Source of the DNA: Vespa crabro
Lineage: Eukaryota > Arthropoda > Insecta > Hymenoptera > Vespidae
DNA length: 64,000 bases
Assembly: GCF_910589235.1 (NCBI RefSeq)
Contig: NW_025813595.1
Span: 5,968,501-6,032,500, forward strand
Reading direction: 5' to 3'
A program made the position numbers and the translations under genes. Position 1 is the stretch's first letter. Each line of letters begins with the position of its first letter. Positions 13,401 to 26,329 of this stretch are shown here, piece by piece. Below the pieces are notes generated by a model that worked only from the letters and a program-made list of their open reading frames with translations, made no database searches and was not told the origin of the DNA.

Positions 13401-13920
13401 CGATAATAAAGATAAAAATAATAATAGTACTTATAATAACAACGATAATAACGGTATTTACGATAATAATAATAATAAATAAAATAAAGCAATTAACGAT
13501 AATAACGATAATAATAATAACAATAACAACGATAATACAAATATTAATAATCACAATAAAAAAATCAATCATAAGGATAATTAAAATAAGAACGAAAATA
13601 GTAATAACAATAACAACAATAATAACGATAAAAATATTAACGATAATATCCACATTATTAATAATAATTACAACGATAATTACGCTAATAACGATAATAA
13701 AAATATTAATAATAAAGATAATAAAAATATTAACGATAATATCGGTAATAACGATAATAAAAATGATAATAGTAAAAGCCATAATAACGATAATAACGAT
13801 AATAACGATAATAGCGATAATTATAACAACAATAATAACGATAAGAAAGATAATAATTCTAAGAATAATATAAATATCATGTATACTAACGTTAATAACG
13901 ATAATACTAATAACAATTAT
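13400..13920. repeat. Array background
   Basis: Ordinary degenerate array between two recognisable blocks. CATGTATAC at about 13,878 is an unusual word, but I found no second copy. No gene seen. Confidence 0.6.
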
Positions 13921-13929
13921 AACGATAAT

Positions 13930-14260
13930 AACGTTTATAATGGTAAGAACGATAATTATATTTATAATAATAACGATAATAACAATTATTACGATATAAG
14001 GATAATAATAAAAGTAATAATAACAATATTAAAAATAATAAGTATAATAACGATAATAACTACAATAATAGTAGTAATAATGAAAGTAATAACAATTATA
14101 ACCATAAAAACGATTTTAACGATAATAATTATAACGATAATAACGATAATAACTGTAATATTAATAACATTATTTAGGATAATATCGATATTAATAATTG
14201 TAATAATAACAATAATAACAATCATAACGATAATAGCGATTATAATAAAACCGATAATAA
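13930..14260 (+). repeat. D-E-F box element, copy at 14 kb
   Basis: Box D (AACAATATTAAAAATAATAA, about 14,021), an AATAGTAGTAATAATGAAAG run, box E (CATAAAAACGATTTTAACGA, about 14,103) and box F (CGATATTAATAATTGTAAT, 14,186) occur in order. The D-E part recurs at 17.8, 22.6 (E only), 35.85 and 39.6 kb. Box F recurs at 6,329, 22,719 and 50,996. Unlike those three, no box G follows at 122 bp. Confidence 0.7.
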
Positions 14261-14269
14261 TGATAATAA

Positions 14270-14739
14270 CGATAATAATTATATTAATAAAATGAACAAT
14301 AATAACTATATTTACTAAAATATTAGTAACAACGTTAACAAATAACGTTAACAACGAGAATAAACATAATAATAATAATAATAATAATAACGAAAGTAAA
14401 CATAACAACGATAACAATTATAACAATAATAGCTATAATATCGATTATAATAATACCGATAATAACGATATTAACGATAAAAATAATAATATTAATAACG
14501 ATATTAAAAATAATATCAATAATAACGATAATAATAGTAGAAATAATAACAATAATAACGATAATAATGATAACAATAATATTATTAACGATAACAATGA
14601 TAATATTAATATAAATAATAACGATAATAACGATAATAAAGGTAATAATATTAATATTAATAAATATAATAACGATATTAACGATAATACCGATAATAAC
14701 GATTATAACGATAGTAGCGATAATAAATATAATAACGAC

Positions 14740-14776
<37 letters not shown>

Positions 14777-15120
14777 TTAATAATAATAATAATAATAATA
14801 ATAACGATAATAACGATAATAACATTAATAATATCAGTAATAATAAAAATAATAACAATTATAACGATAATAACGATAATAATAATAACAATAATATCGA
14901 TAATATCGATAATTATAATAATAATATTAACGATAACTTCGGTCATAATATTAATACTAATAACACTAAGAACAATAATAACTATTACAATAAAATCCAT
15001 AATAACAATATTATTAATAATAATAACAACGATAATTACGATAATATCGATAACAAAATTAATAATAATAAAGATAATAACAATATTAATACCGACAATA
15101 ATAATAATAATAATAATAAT

Positions 15121-15159
<39 letters not shown>

Positions 15160-16080
15160 GATAATAACGATAATAACATTAATAATATCAGAAATATTAA
15201 AAATAATTTAAATTATACCGATTAAACGATAATAAAAATAATAATTGTATAGCAATAATAACAATAGTAAAGAGAATAACGGTAATAATGGTAAAAACTA
15301 TAATAATAATAACGAAAATAACGATAATAATGATAACGATAATAACGATAATATCCATAATAATATTAACAAAATTAACAATAATATCGATAATAATAAT
15401 AATAATAATATCGATAATAACGATGATAACGAAAATAAAGATAATAACGATAATAATAATAATAATAATTGCAATAATAATAACATTAATTATAATAATA
15501 ACGTTGATAATAATAGTAATTATAAAATAATAGCCATAATAACAATAATAATGATAATAAAATATACGATTTTATCGACATTAGTAATAATAATAATAAC
15601 GATAATAAACATAATTACGATAATTATAATAATAATAATAATAATAATAAAAATATTAACAATAATTTGCATAATAACGATGATAATAGTGGTAATGTTA
15701 AGAATAATCACAATAATAACGATAATAAAGGTTATGACGATAACAATAATATTCATAATAACGTCAATATTAATAATAATAATAATAACGATAATATCGA
15801 TATTAGAAGTAATATTAATAACGAAAATAATGATATTTACGTAAATAATTATAATAATAATAAAGATAATAACAATAGTAACATTAATAACGATAATAAT
15901 AATAAAAATATTAATGATAATATCGAAAATTATAAAAATAATAACAGCAATAATAATTAATATCGATAATATCGATAATAATGATATTAATAATAATAAT
16001 AATAGCAATAATAACGATATTAACGAAAGTTGTAATAACATTAGTAACGTAACAACGATATTAACATTAATAATAATAAT
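14270..16080. repeat. Array background with AAT-rich tracts
   Basis: AAT-dense sequence with almost pure tracts near 14,740-14,810 and 15,098-15,158, and long GATAATAAC runs around 15,300-15,450. I recognised no duplicated block with confidence. The end of this stretch (from about 16,025) leads into a box A copy. No gene seen. Confidence 0.6.
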
Positions 16081-16084
16081 AATA

Positions 16085-16290
16085 ATAACGAAAGTAAGTA
16101 CAATAACGGTGACAACTATAATATTAATAACAATAATCACGATAATAACGATAATAACGACAATAATAATACTAATAATAACGATAATAACGATATCAAT
16201 GGCATTAACGATAATAACGTTTATAATAATTATCTTATTAAAGATAAGAACGACAATAACGATACTAACAATAACAACGATAATAATAAT
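16085..16290 (+). repeat. A-B box element, 127-bp class
   Basis: Box A GGTGAC at 16,109 is preceded by GAAAGTAAGTACAATAAC and followed by AACTATAATATTAATAAC. Box B TATTAAAG is at 16,236, 127 bp on. Two other copies (23,407 and 58,887) have the same A-B distance of 128 bp, while another subset has 97-101 bp. No C-E boxes follow here. Confidence 0.7.
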
Positions 16291-16299
16291 AACGATAAT

Positions 16300-17140
16300 A
16301 ATACAAATAATAATAAAAATAATAACAACAAAAGCAATAATAACGAGAGTAACTATACTGTATTTATAATAATAACGATAATAACGATAATAACGATAAT
16401 AATTATAATAACAACATTAACGATAATAATGACAGTAATAATAACAATAATGACGATAATAACTTTAACAAAGAGAATACCGATAATTACGATAATAACA
16501 ATAATAATAATAGTAATAATTAAGTTAATAACGATATCTACGATAATAAGGAAAATAGCAATAACAATAATAATGATAATAACAATTATAATGCTAATAA
16601 CGATATCATTATTTATAAAAATAACAATAATACTGATAATAACGAGAATAACAAAAATAATATTAGTAATAATAACAATAATAACACTAATAGCGATAAT
16701 AAGGATATTACCGATAATAAGCATAATTATAATATTCATAATGACTATAATAAGAATAATACCGATAATTTTAATAACGATATTAACGGTAATATCGTTA
16801 ATATTAATAATATTATTAACGATATAATCGATAATAATAATGATCATAATAAAATTAATCACAATAATAACGATAATAACAATAATAACGATAATTACGA
16901 TTAAAATAATAATAATGAAAATAACGATAATAACGATATTAACTATTATAAATATAATAATAATATCGAGAATAACGATAATAAGGATAATATCCATAAT
17001 AACGATTATAACGAAAAAATAATAATAATAATAACGATAATAAAGATAATAAAGGCAATAATAATAATAATAATATCAATAATAATAATAATTTTAATGA
17101 CGATAATATCGGTAATAATAATAAGAACAATAATAATAAT
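16300..17140. repeat. Array background
   Basis: Degenerate array, minus-strand frames Ile/Val only. A weak relation exists to the stretch after 38,510 (text near ACAACAAAAGCAATAATAA at 16,326 or so and 38,600 or so). No gene seen. Confidence 0.55.
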
Positions 17141-17149
17141 AAGGATATA

Positions 17150-20100
17150 AAGATAACAGAGATTATAATAATAACGATTAAAAAGATAACAACGGCAATA
17201 ATGATAATAGCAATAATAATGATAACAACTGTGATAAAAATAACAATATTAACGATATTAAAGAAAATAGTAATAACAATAATAACGAAAACAACGATAA
17301 TAACATTAATAATAACAATAATCAAAACGAAAATAAGTATAATAACGGTGACATCGATAATAATAATAGAAATTATAATGATAATAACAATAATAACGAT
17401 AATAATAATACTAATACTAAAGATAATAAAGATAATAATAATCGTGTTAAAGATAATAACGATAATAACGCTACTAACCATAATAGCGATAATAATAGGA
17501 ACAACAAAATTAATATTAACGTAAATAATTATAGTAACAATTATAATAATGACGATAATAACGATAACAACGGTAATAATGATAATAACGATAATAACGA
17601 TAATAGCAATGATAATAAAGTAATAATAAAGATAATAACGATGTTAATGATTCTAACGATAATAATAATAACAACTATAGCGATAATAACGAATATGACG
17701 TTAAGAATGATAATAATATTAACAATAATAAAAACAATAATGACAATCACGATAATAAAGATAATAATAAAAGTAATAATAACAATATTAAGAATAATAA
17801 ATATAATAACAATAATAACAATAATAATAGTAGTAATAAAAAAAGTAATAACAATAATAACGATAAAAACGAATTTAACAATAATAATAATGGTGATAAT
17901 TACGATAATATCCATAATAATAATAACTATAATAACGATAATAACGATTACAGAGATAATAATAATAACAATATTAACGATGATATCGATCATAATAACA
18001 ACAATATCGACGATAATATCTGTAATAATAATAACAATATCGACAATAATATCTATAATAATAATAACAATAATAACAATAATACCGATACTAACGATAA
18101 TATCGTTAAGAATAACAACGATAATAATGATAATAGCCATAAAAACAATAAAGATATTAAAGATAATAATGACAAAATTAAAGATAATAATGATCATAAT
18201 TTTAAAACGATAATAATTATCATAATAACAATAGTAATAATAATAATAACGATAAAAAAATTTAAATAATAACGATAATATAGATAATAATAATAAAATT
18301 AATAACGTTAATAACGATAATTACGATAATAACTGTAATAATAATAAAATTAATAACGCTAATAACGATAATAAAGATAATAATATTATTAATAATACCG
18401 ATAATATCGATTATAATGGAAATAATAATAACAATATTGATAATAAGGATAATAATAATAATAAAAATATTAAAAATTATAATCACTAGAATAATAAAAA
18501 TAATTCCGGTTATGATAAGAATAATATTAATAATAATAACGAATACAATAATAATAATAATAATATAATTAATACTCACAATAATAACAATAATAACGGT
18601 TATGAGAAGAATAATATTAATAATAATAACGATAATAATGATAATAACGATATAATCGATTAGAATAATTACAATATTAACGATAATATCTCTAATAATG
18701 CTAATAATACTAATAATAATAACGTTAATAACGATAATATCTATAATAATAATATTAATAAGAGCGATAATAGTAATAAGCATAAAATCGATAGTAATGA
18801 TAAAATCAAAATATCCATAATAATAATAATAAATATAACAATACTAACGATAATAACAATAACAATAATAACAATAATAACGATTATTAATATAATAACG
18901 ATAATAGTAAGAATAATAATAATATCGAAAATAAGGTGAATTATGAAAATAACGGTAATAACGATAATAATTATTATAACGACAATAGTAATAATAATAA
19001 TAAAGATAATAACAATAATAAAGATAATAGCGATTATAATAAAAAATACAATAAAGATAACAACGATATTAATAAATAATAACAATAATAACATTTATAG
19101 CTATAATAACAATAATAACGATAATAACGATAATAATAATAAAACTAATAACAATAATATCGACAATAACGATATTTACGATAATACTAATAACAATTAT
19201 AATGATAATAACGATAATAAGAATAATATTAATAATAATAATAATAATGATAACAATAATAAGGATAATAGCAATAATAATCATATAAAAATTAACGATT
19301 ATATTGATTATAAAGATAATGATAGTAAAGATAATAGTAATTATAATAATATCTATAATTAAGATGATAATAATTGAAAAGATAATAATACTAATGATTA
19401 TAATCATAATAACGGTAATAACGATAATAATAAAAAAATTAATAACGATAATAAAGTTTATAACGATAATAATAATAACAATAACATTGATAATAACAAC
19501 AATCAAAATAACTGTAATAATAATAACAAATATTACTATTAAAACGGTATTAACAATAATAATAATAACAATAATGACGATAATAACGGTAATACCGATA
19601 ATAACAATAATAATAATATTCACGATAATGACGGTAATAACGCGTAATAATAAATACAACAGTTACAATAGTAATAATAGCAAAAATAACGAAGGAAACG
19701 AAATGGAAGATAATGATAATAATATTAAATACGAAATTATGGATAATAACGATAATAACGATATAAATAATATAAATAATTATATTAATAATATAAATAA
19801 TAAAGATAATTAATATAATAACGTTAATAATACAAGTAATAATAACAATAAAACCATTATTAAAGATAATAAAGATAAGAAAGATAATAATAATCATAAT
19901 AATAACAATAATATTCATAACAACATTGACGATAATAACGGTAATGATGATAACAATAATAACGATAATTACGATAATATCGATAATAATATTAACAATA
20001 TTAACAATCATAAACATAATAGTAATAATAATAACATGTATAACGATTATGACTATAATTATAATACAAAAAAAAATAATAACAATATTAACGATAATAA

Positions 20101-20960
20101 CGATAATAATTATAACAATAATATCAAAAGTAGTAATAACGATAAAATCGATAATATTGACAATAAAGATAAAAATAATAATAATAACAATAATAACAAT
20201 AATAACGATAGTAATAATAACGAAAATAATAATAAAAGCGGTAATAATAATCAGAATAATAACGATAATAGCGATAACAATGATAACGATAATAAAGATA
20301 ATATCGATAATAATAACAACAATATTAAGGAAAGTAACCTTAATAATAATAATAGTAATAACGACAAAAACGATAATATCGACAATAAAGATAATAATAA
20401 TAATGATATTAACGATAATAGTAATAATTATAATAACGATAAGAACAACAATAAAGGTAATAATAATAATAATAAAAATAACGAAAATAAGGATAATAAC
20501 GATTATAATAATAATAACAATAACGAAAATAAGGATAATAACGATAATAACGAAAATAATAATAAAAATAATAGCGATAATAACGATTATAACGATAATA
20601 AGGATTATAATAATAATTAAAATAACGATAGAATCGGTAAAATCGATAATAACGAAAATAAGGATGTTAACGATATTAACGATAATAATAATAATCAGAA
20701 TAACGATGATAACGATAATATCGATAATAATAAAAATAATAATAGTAATAATGATAGTAACGATAATAAAGGTAATAATAGCAGTAATAGTAACAATAAT
20801 CATAGAAATAAATATAATAAGGATAATATCGATAATAAGAACAAAGACAAAGTTAATAGAAATGATAATAATAACGATAATAATTTTAATAACGATAATA
20901 ACAATAATAACGAAAATAACCATAATAATAATAATAAGTATAAAAATAATAATAAGGGTT
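17150..20960 (+). repeat. Largest duplicated block, copy 1 (partner 38,980-42,540)
   Basis: Landmarks are an AGATTATAATAATAACGATT run (17,160 / 38,991), box A (17,347 / 39,179), box B (17,445 / 39,276), box C (17,649 / 39,482), box I (18,599 / 40,730), box J (18,760 / 40,892), ACGCGT (19,640 / 41,782), CATTATTAAAG (19,854 / 42,006) and AATCAGAATA (20,692 / 42,262). Offsets run 21,831-21,833, then 22,131-22,152, then 21,570. Copy 2 therefore has about 300 bp extra between C and I, and copy 1 about 580 bp extra between 19.85 and 20.69 kb. Long I/V and N/D frames across this block are not conserved between copies. Confidence 0.88.
19640..19712 (+). repeat. ACGCGT box, copy 1 of four
   Basis: AATAACGCGTAATAATAA is followed exactly 63 bp after ACGCGT by ATGGAAGATAATG. 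The other three copies (30,431, 41,782, 45,844) keep the same 63-bp distance. ACGCGT has two CpGs in 6 bp, striking in this A+T-rich context. No frame is shared beyond the box, so ATGGAAG is not treated as a start. Confidence 0.8.
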
Positions 20961-20964
20961 ATAA

Positions 20965-21130
20965 CGATCATAACGATAATAATGCTAGTAACAGTAAATA
21001 TAATAATAAATACAATAACGATATTGAGGATACAAACGATATTAGACACAATAGCGATAATAAAATTAATAATAATTACTATAATAATGGTAATAACAAT
21101 AATAATAAGAACATTAATAGCTATAGTAAC
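20965..21130 (+). repeat. Short duplicated block, partner about 45,640-45,810
   Basis: CTAGTAACAGTAA-type text (about 20,987 / 45,667) and GAGGATACAAAC (21,026 / 45,708, offset 24,682) are shared, followed by ATAGCGATAATAAAATTAAT in both. At 45 kb this block sits just before an ACGCGT box, whereas here it lies after one, so the order of modules differs. Confidence 0.75.
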
Positions 21131-21139
21131 GATAATAAA

Positions 21140-22220
21140 ATTAATAATAATAATAATGGCGATATTATAGATATTAAAGATAATAATATGAACGATAATA
21201 ACAACAATAGTAATTATAACAATAACGATAATAATGATAATAACGACAATAATAATAATAATAATAATAAATATGAGAACAATATTAACTATAATAACGT
21301 TAATAATGATAATAACGATTATAATAATAATAATAATAACAATATTAACGATAATAACGATAATTTCGGTATAATTATAATAATATAATCGATAATTGCG
21401 TTATTAGAAATAATAATAATAACAATAATATCGATAATGACGATAATAACGATAATAATAATAATAAGAATAAAGATAATAACGATAATAACGTTAATAA
21501 TAATAGTAGTAATAACAATAATAACGATAATAACTAAAATAACGATAATAATAGTAACGTTAATAACGTTAACATCGAAAAAAGTAATAACAATATTAAC
21601 GATAATCACAATAATAATAATAATAAAAATAATAATAACGATGACATAGATAATAACGATAATAGTAATAACTATATTTTCGACAATAGTGCTAATAATA
21701 ATAACGATAATAACGATAATAACGATATCAATAATAACAATAATAACGATAATAACGATAATAGCGATTGTAATGACAATAAAGACAGTAATAAGAAACA
21801 TAAAAATATTAATAACGATAATAATAATAATATTAATAACGATAATTACATTAACAACGATAATCGTAATAATGAAGTTAATTGTAACAATCATAATAAA
21901 GATATTAGCGATAATATCAACAATAATAATAATAATAGTTACCATAATAACGATAAAAAAATAATAACTATAATAACGATAATAACAATGAAAATAATAG
22001 TAATAATAGATATCTTAAAGTTAGTAAGTATAATAACGATTATAATGTTAAAAATAATTACGATGAGTACGATAATAGCGACAATATTATTAATAATATT
22101 AACGTTAATAGGTATAATTACTATATAAAAGTTAATAGTAATAACAATAATAACGATAATAACGATATTAACGATGTTAACAATAATAATAATGATAATA
22201 ACGATAATAAAAAAAGCAAT
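21140..22220. repeat. Array background
   Basis: Degenerate array with rather regular GATAATAAC runs at 21,690-21,780. No duplicated block identified with confidence. No gene seen. Confidence 0.6.
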
Positions 22221-22229
22221 AATAACGAT

Positions 22230-22860
22230 TTTTAATGTTAAGAAAGATAATAATAATAACATTTACAATCATTATAACATTATAAACGATAATAATAATA
22301 ATGACGTTAATAATAATAATCATAATAAAGATATTAACAATAATTTCAACAATAATAATTCTAAAAATAATAATAATAATAATAGTAACCAAAAGAACGA
22401 TAATATCGATAATAACGATTATAATAATAACGATAGTATCGATAATAAAGATAATAACGATAATAATATTAACGATAATATCGATATTATTGATAATATT
22501 AACAACGATAATTTTGGTAATAACGATAATAAAATTAAGAACAATAAAGATAATAACAATATTAATGATAATATTGATAATAACGATAATAACAACAAAA
22601 ATAGTATTAATAATTACATTAATAACAATAATGGGCATAAAAACGATTTTAACGATAATAATAATAACGAAAATAACAATAATATCGATAATATTAATAT
22701 CAATATTTACGATAATTTCGATATAAATAATTGTAATAATAAAAATAATAACGATCATAGAGATGATAGCGACTATAATAATAACGATAATACCGATATT
22801 AATAATTATAATATTATTGTTAGTAACAATATTAATGATAACGATGTTTATAATAGTAAT
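22230..22860 (+). repeat. F-G block, third relative of 4.2-6.6 and 48.9-51.25 kb
   Basis: It holds an ATTATAACATTATAAACGAT run (about 22,270), an AACCAAAAGAACGATAATAT run (about 22,386), CATAAAAACGATTTTAACGA (box E, about 22,636), box F (22,719) and box G ACGATGTTTA (22,841). F to G is 122 bp, identical to the two other copies. Box E lies between these landmarks here but not in the other two, so the copies differ by insertion or replacement. Confidence 0.8.
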
Positions 22861-23379
22861 AATAATAACGATTATAACGTTATTAACGATATTAAAGATA
22901 ATAACGATAATAACGATAATAAAAGGAACAATAACAACGATATTAACGAAAATATTAATAACTATTGTAACGTTAACAACGATAATAAAAATAATAATAA
23001 TAATAATAACGAAAGTAAAAATAATAACGATAACAATAATAATAATAATAGTGATAATATCGATTATAATAATAATATTAACGATAATATCAGTCATAAT
23101 ATTAATATTAATAACATTGAAAACGATAATAACGATAATAAAGATAATAACAATAATAATAATAATAATAATATTAATATCAATAATAATAATAATAACG
23201 TTAGTAACGATAATAACGGTAATAAAAATACTAACCATAATAACGATAATAATAACATTATTACTAATTACAATAATAACGGTAATTACGGTAAAAAAAA
23301 CAACAATAATAACGATATTAACGAAAGTAGTGTTAACAATTGTAACGAAAACTACGATAACAACATTAATAATAATAAT

Positions 23380-24625
23380 AATAATAGCGAAGGTAAGTAT
23401 GATAACGGTGACAACTATAATATTAATAATAATAATAACGATAAAAACGATAATAATGATAATAATAATACTAAAAATAATGAAAATAACGATATAAATG
23501 GCTATAACGATAATAACGATAATAATTAAAATCATATTAAAGATAGTAACGATAGTAGCGACAATAAAATAATAATATTAATAACAATAATAACAATATT
23601 AACGATAATAGCAATAATTATTATAACGATATAAACAATAATGTCGTTAAAAATAATAACAATATTACCGATAATTTCGATAATAATATTAATAACAATA
23701 ATAATAAAAAGGATAATAAATATAATAGCGATTATAATAATAACGATTAAATAGATAACAACGACAATAATGATAGTTGCAATAATAATGATAATAATGG
23801 TAATAAAAATAACAATAATGACGATATTAAAGAAAATAGTAATAACAATAATAACGATAACAACAATAATAACATTAATATTATTAATAATAATATCGAA
23901 AGTAGGTATAATAACGATGCCATCGATAAAAATAATAAAAATAACAACGATAATAAAGATAATAACACTAATAACTATAATAACGACAAGAATAATAATA
24001 AAATATCTATAGTAACAATAATAACGATAATGACGATAACAACGATAATTAATAATATTAATAATAAAAAACGAAAGTAAGTATAATAACGATGCCATCG
24101 ATAGTAATAATAAAAACAAAAATGATAATAAAGATACTAACGATAATAATAATACTAATAATAACGATAATAACAATAAAAACAATAATCGTATTAAACA
24201 TAATAACGATAATAACGATACTAACGATAATAGCGATAGTAATAATTACAACAAAAGTAATATTAACGATAATAACTAAAATAACTATTATAATAATGAC
24301 GGTAATATCGATAACAATCGTTATAATGATATTAACGATAACAACGATAATAAAAATGATAATAATAGTAATAATAAAGATACTAAAGATGTAAAAGATT
24401 CTAACGATAATAATAATAACAACAATAACGATAATAACTATAATGATGATAAGAACGATAATAATATTAATAAAAATAAAAATAATAACGATATTAAGGA
24501 CAATAACGATAATAATAGTAGTAATATTAACAACATTAAGAATAATAACTATAAAAACGATAATAACAGCAATAATAGAAGTAATAAAAAAAGTAATAAT
24601 TATAATTACGATAAAAACGATAATA
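23380..24625 (+). repeat. Tandem A-B and A-B-C-D elements
   Basis: Three A boxes lie in 700 bp: GGTGAC at 23,407, GATGCC at 23,916 and GATGCC at 24,091. B boxes are at 23,535 (128 bp after the first A) and 24,192 (TATTAAAC, 101 bp after the third). Box C GATTCTAAC is at 24,397, 205 bp after B, and a D-like word lies near 24,535. The two GATGCCATCGAT copies, 175 bp apart, share a base change away from GGTGAC, so one probably derives from the other. Confidence 0.75.
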
Positions 24626-24639
24626 ATAAAAATAGTAAA

Positions 24640-24715
24640 AATAATATTCCCCACAATAATAACATTAATAATGGTTATGATAAGAATAATATTAATTATA
24701 ATAACAATAATAATG

Positions 24716-24757
<42 letters not shown>

Positions 24758-24900
24758 GTAACAAAAATAACAATAAAAACGATTATGATAAGAATAATAT
24801 TAATACTAATAACGATAATAATGATAATAATAATAATAATAACAAAAATAACAATAAAAACGATTATGTCTAAGAATAATATTAATAATAATAACGATAA
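24640..24900 (+). repeat. Box I tandem, three units of about 80-105 bp
   Basis: GGTTATGATAAGAATAATAT (about 24,673), GATTATGATAAGAATAATAT (about 24,780) and GATTATGTCTAAGAATAATA (about 24,860) each lead into ATTAATA-rich text. No box J follows at 161 bp. CCCC at 24,649-24,652 upstream matches the CCC word found before box I at 8.5, 38.1 and 55.4 kb. Confidence 0.75.
24716..24757 (+). repeat. Pure (ATA)n microsatellite
   Basis: Forty-two bases of uninterrupted ATA/AAT triplets inside the box I tandem. Confidence 0.9.
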
Positions 24901-25307
24901 TAATGATAATAACGATAATAACATAATAAAAATAAAGATAATATCGAAAATAAGGGTAATAATAATAAAATTAATAACGATAAAAACGACAAATAATGAT
25001 AAATGTAATAACAACTATAACGATAATGACGACAATAACCATAATAACGATAATAAGCAAAAGTACAACATTAATAACGATAATTACGATAATATTGGTA
25101 TTAATAATAGTAATAATATCATTAATAACTATAATAAAGATAATAACGATATTAATGATAGTAACTATAATAAAAATAATAATATCAACAATTATAACGA
25201 TAAGGACGTAAATAATAATAACGGTAATAACAATAATAAAAAAATGTTAATAGCGATAATAATTATAAAAATAATTATGATAATAAACATAATTACGATA
25301 ACAAAGA

Positions 25308-25338
<31 letters not shown>

Positions 25339-26265
25339 AACAATAATAAAGATTATATCGATACTAACGATAATAACCATAATATTGAGAATAATAAGGA
25401 TACTAACAATAATAACTCAAATATCGATAATAACAAAGATAATACTAATAATAACGATAATAAAGAAAATAACGATACTAAAAATAATAATAATGATAAT
25501 GAAGAAAATAATAATAATAATAACAACAATAATTACGATAATATCGATAATAATTATAACAATAATAACGATTAAATCGATAATAACGTTAATAATAATA
25601 AGAAATATTAACGTGAAGGAAGATATTAACGAAAATAATAATATAATTCTTAACGAAAATAACGATAATAACGGAAATAGTAATCGAAATAATAACAATA
25701 ATAACACAAATATTGATAATAACTATAATATCGATAAAATATTAACGTTAATAACGACAAAACAGATAATAAGTACCATAATAACGATAATAATAATAGT
25801 AATAACAACGATAATAACAATAATAACGTTAATAGCGGTAATAATAATAATAATATTATTAATAAAATCGTCAATAACGATACTTACGATAATAATAGTA
25901 GTAATAAAAGCACTCATGTGAATTATAACGTTAATAATGATAATAATGACAATAAAAACAATAATATCAACAATAATAAAGGTAATTACCTAAATGAAAA
26001 CAACGGTAATAACGTTCATAACAAAGAAACCGTAATAACGACAATAATAATATCAATAATAACTTTAATAACAATAATAACGATAATAACTATAATAATA
26101 AAAGTAATAATAATAATTACAATAATAAAGATAATGACAATAATAGCAATAATACTGATAAAAAAGGTATAAATAAAAACAATAATAATAATAACGATAA
26201 TAACGCTAATAATGATCATAATAAAAATAATAATAATAATATCAATAATAACGATAGTAAGAATG

Positions 26266-26329
<64 letters not shown>

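Noticed and set aside
19550..21049. Open frame of 499 codons on the minus strand
   Set aside because: Same Ile/Val repeat composition; the sister block at 41.7-42.75 kb has a shorter, shifted frame and indels that are not multiples of three.
22174..23529. 451-codon Asn/Asp-rich frame resembling poly-Asn proteins of Dictyostelium or Plasmodium
   Set aside because: Those proteins have folded, non-repetitive domains around the Asn tracts. None is present here, and the frame is not kept in the related block at 4.2-6.6 kb.
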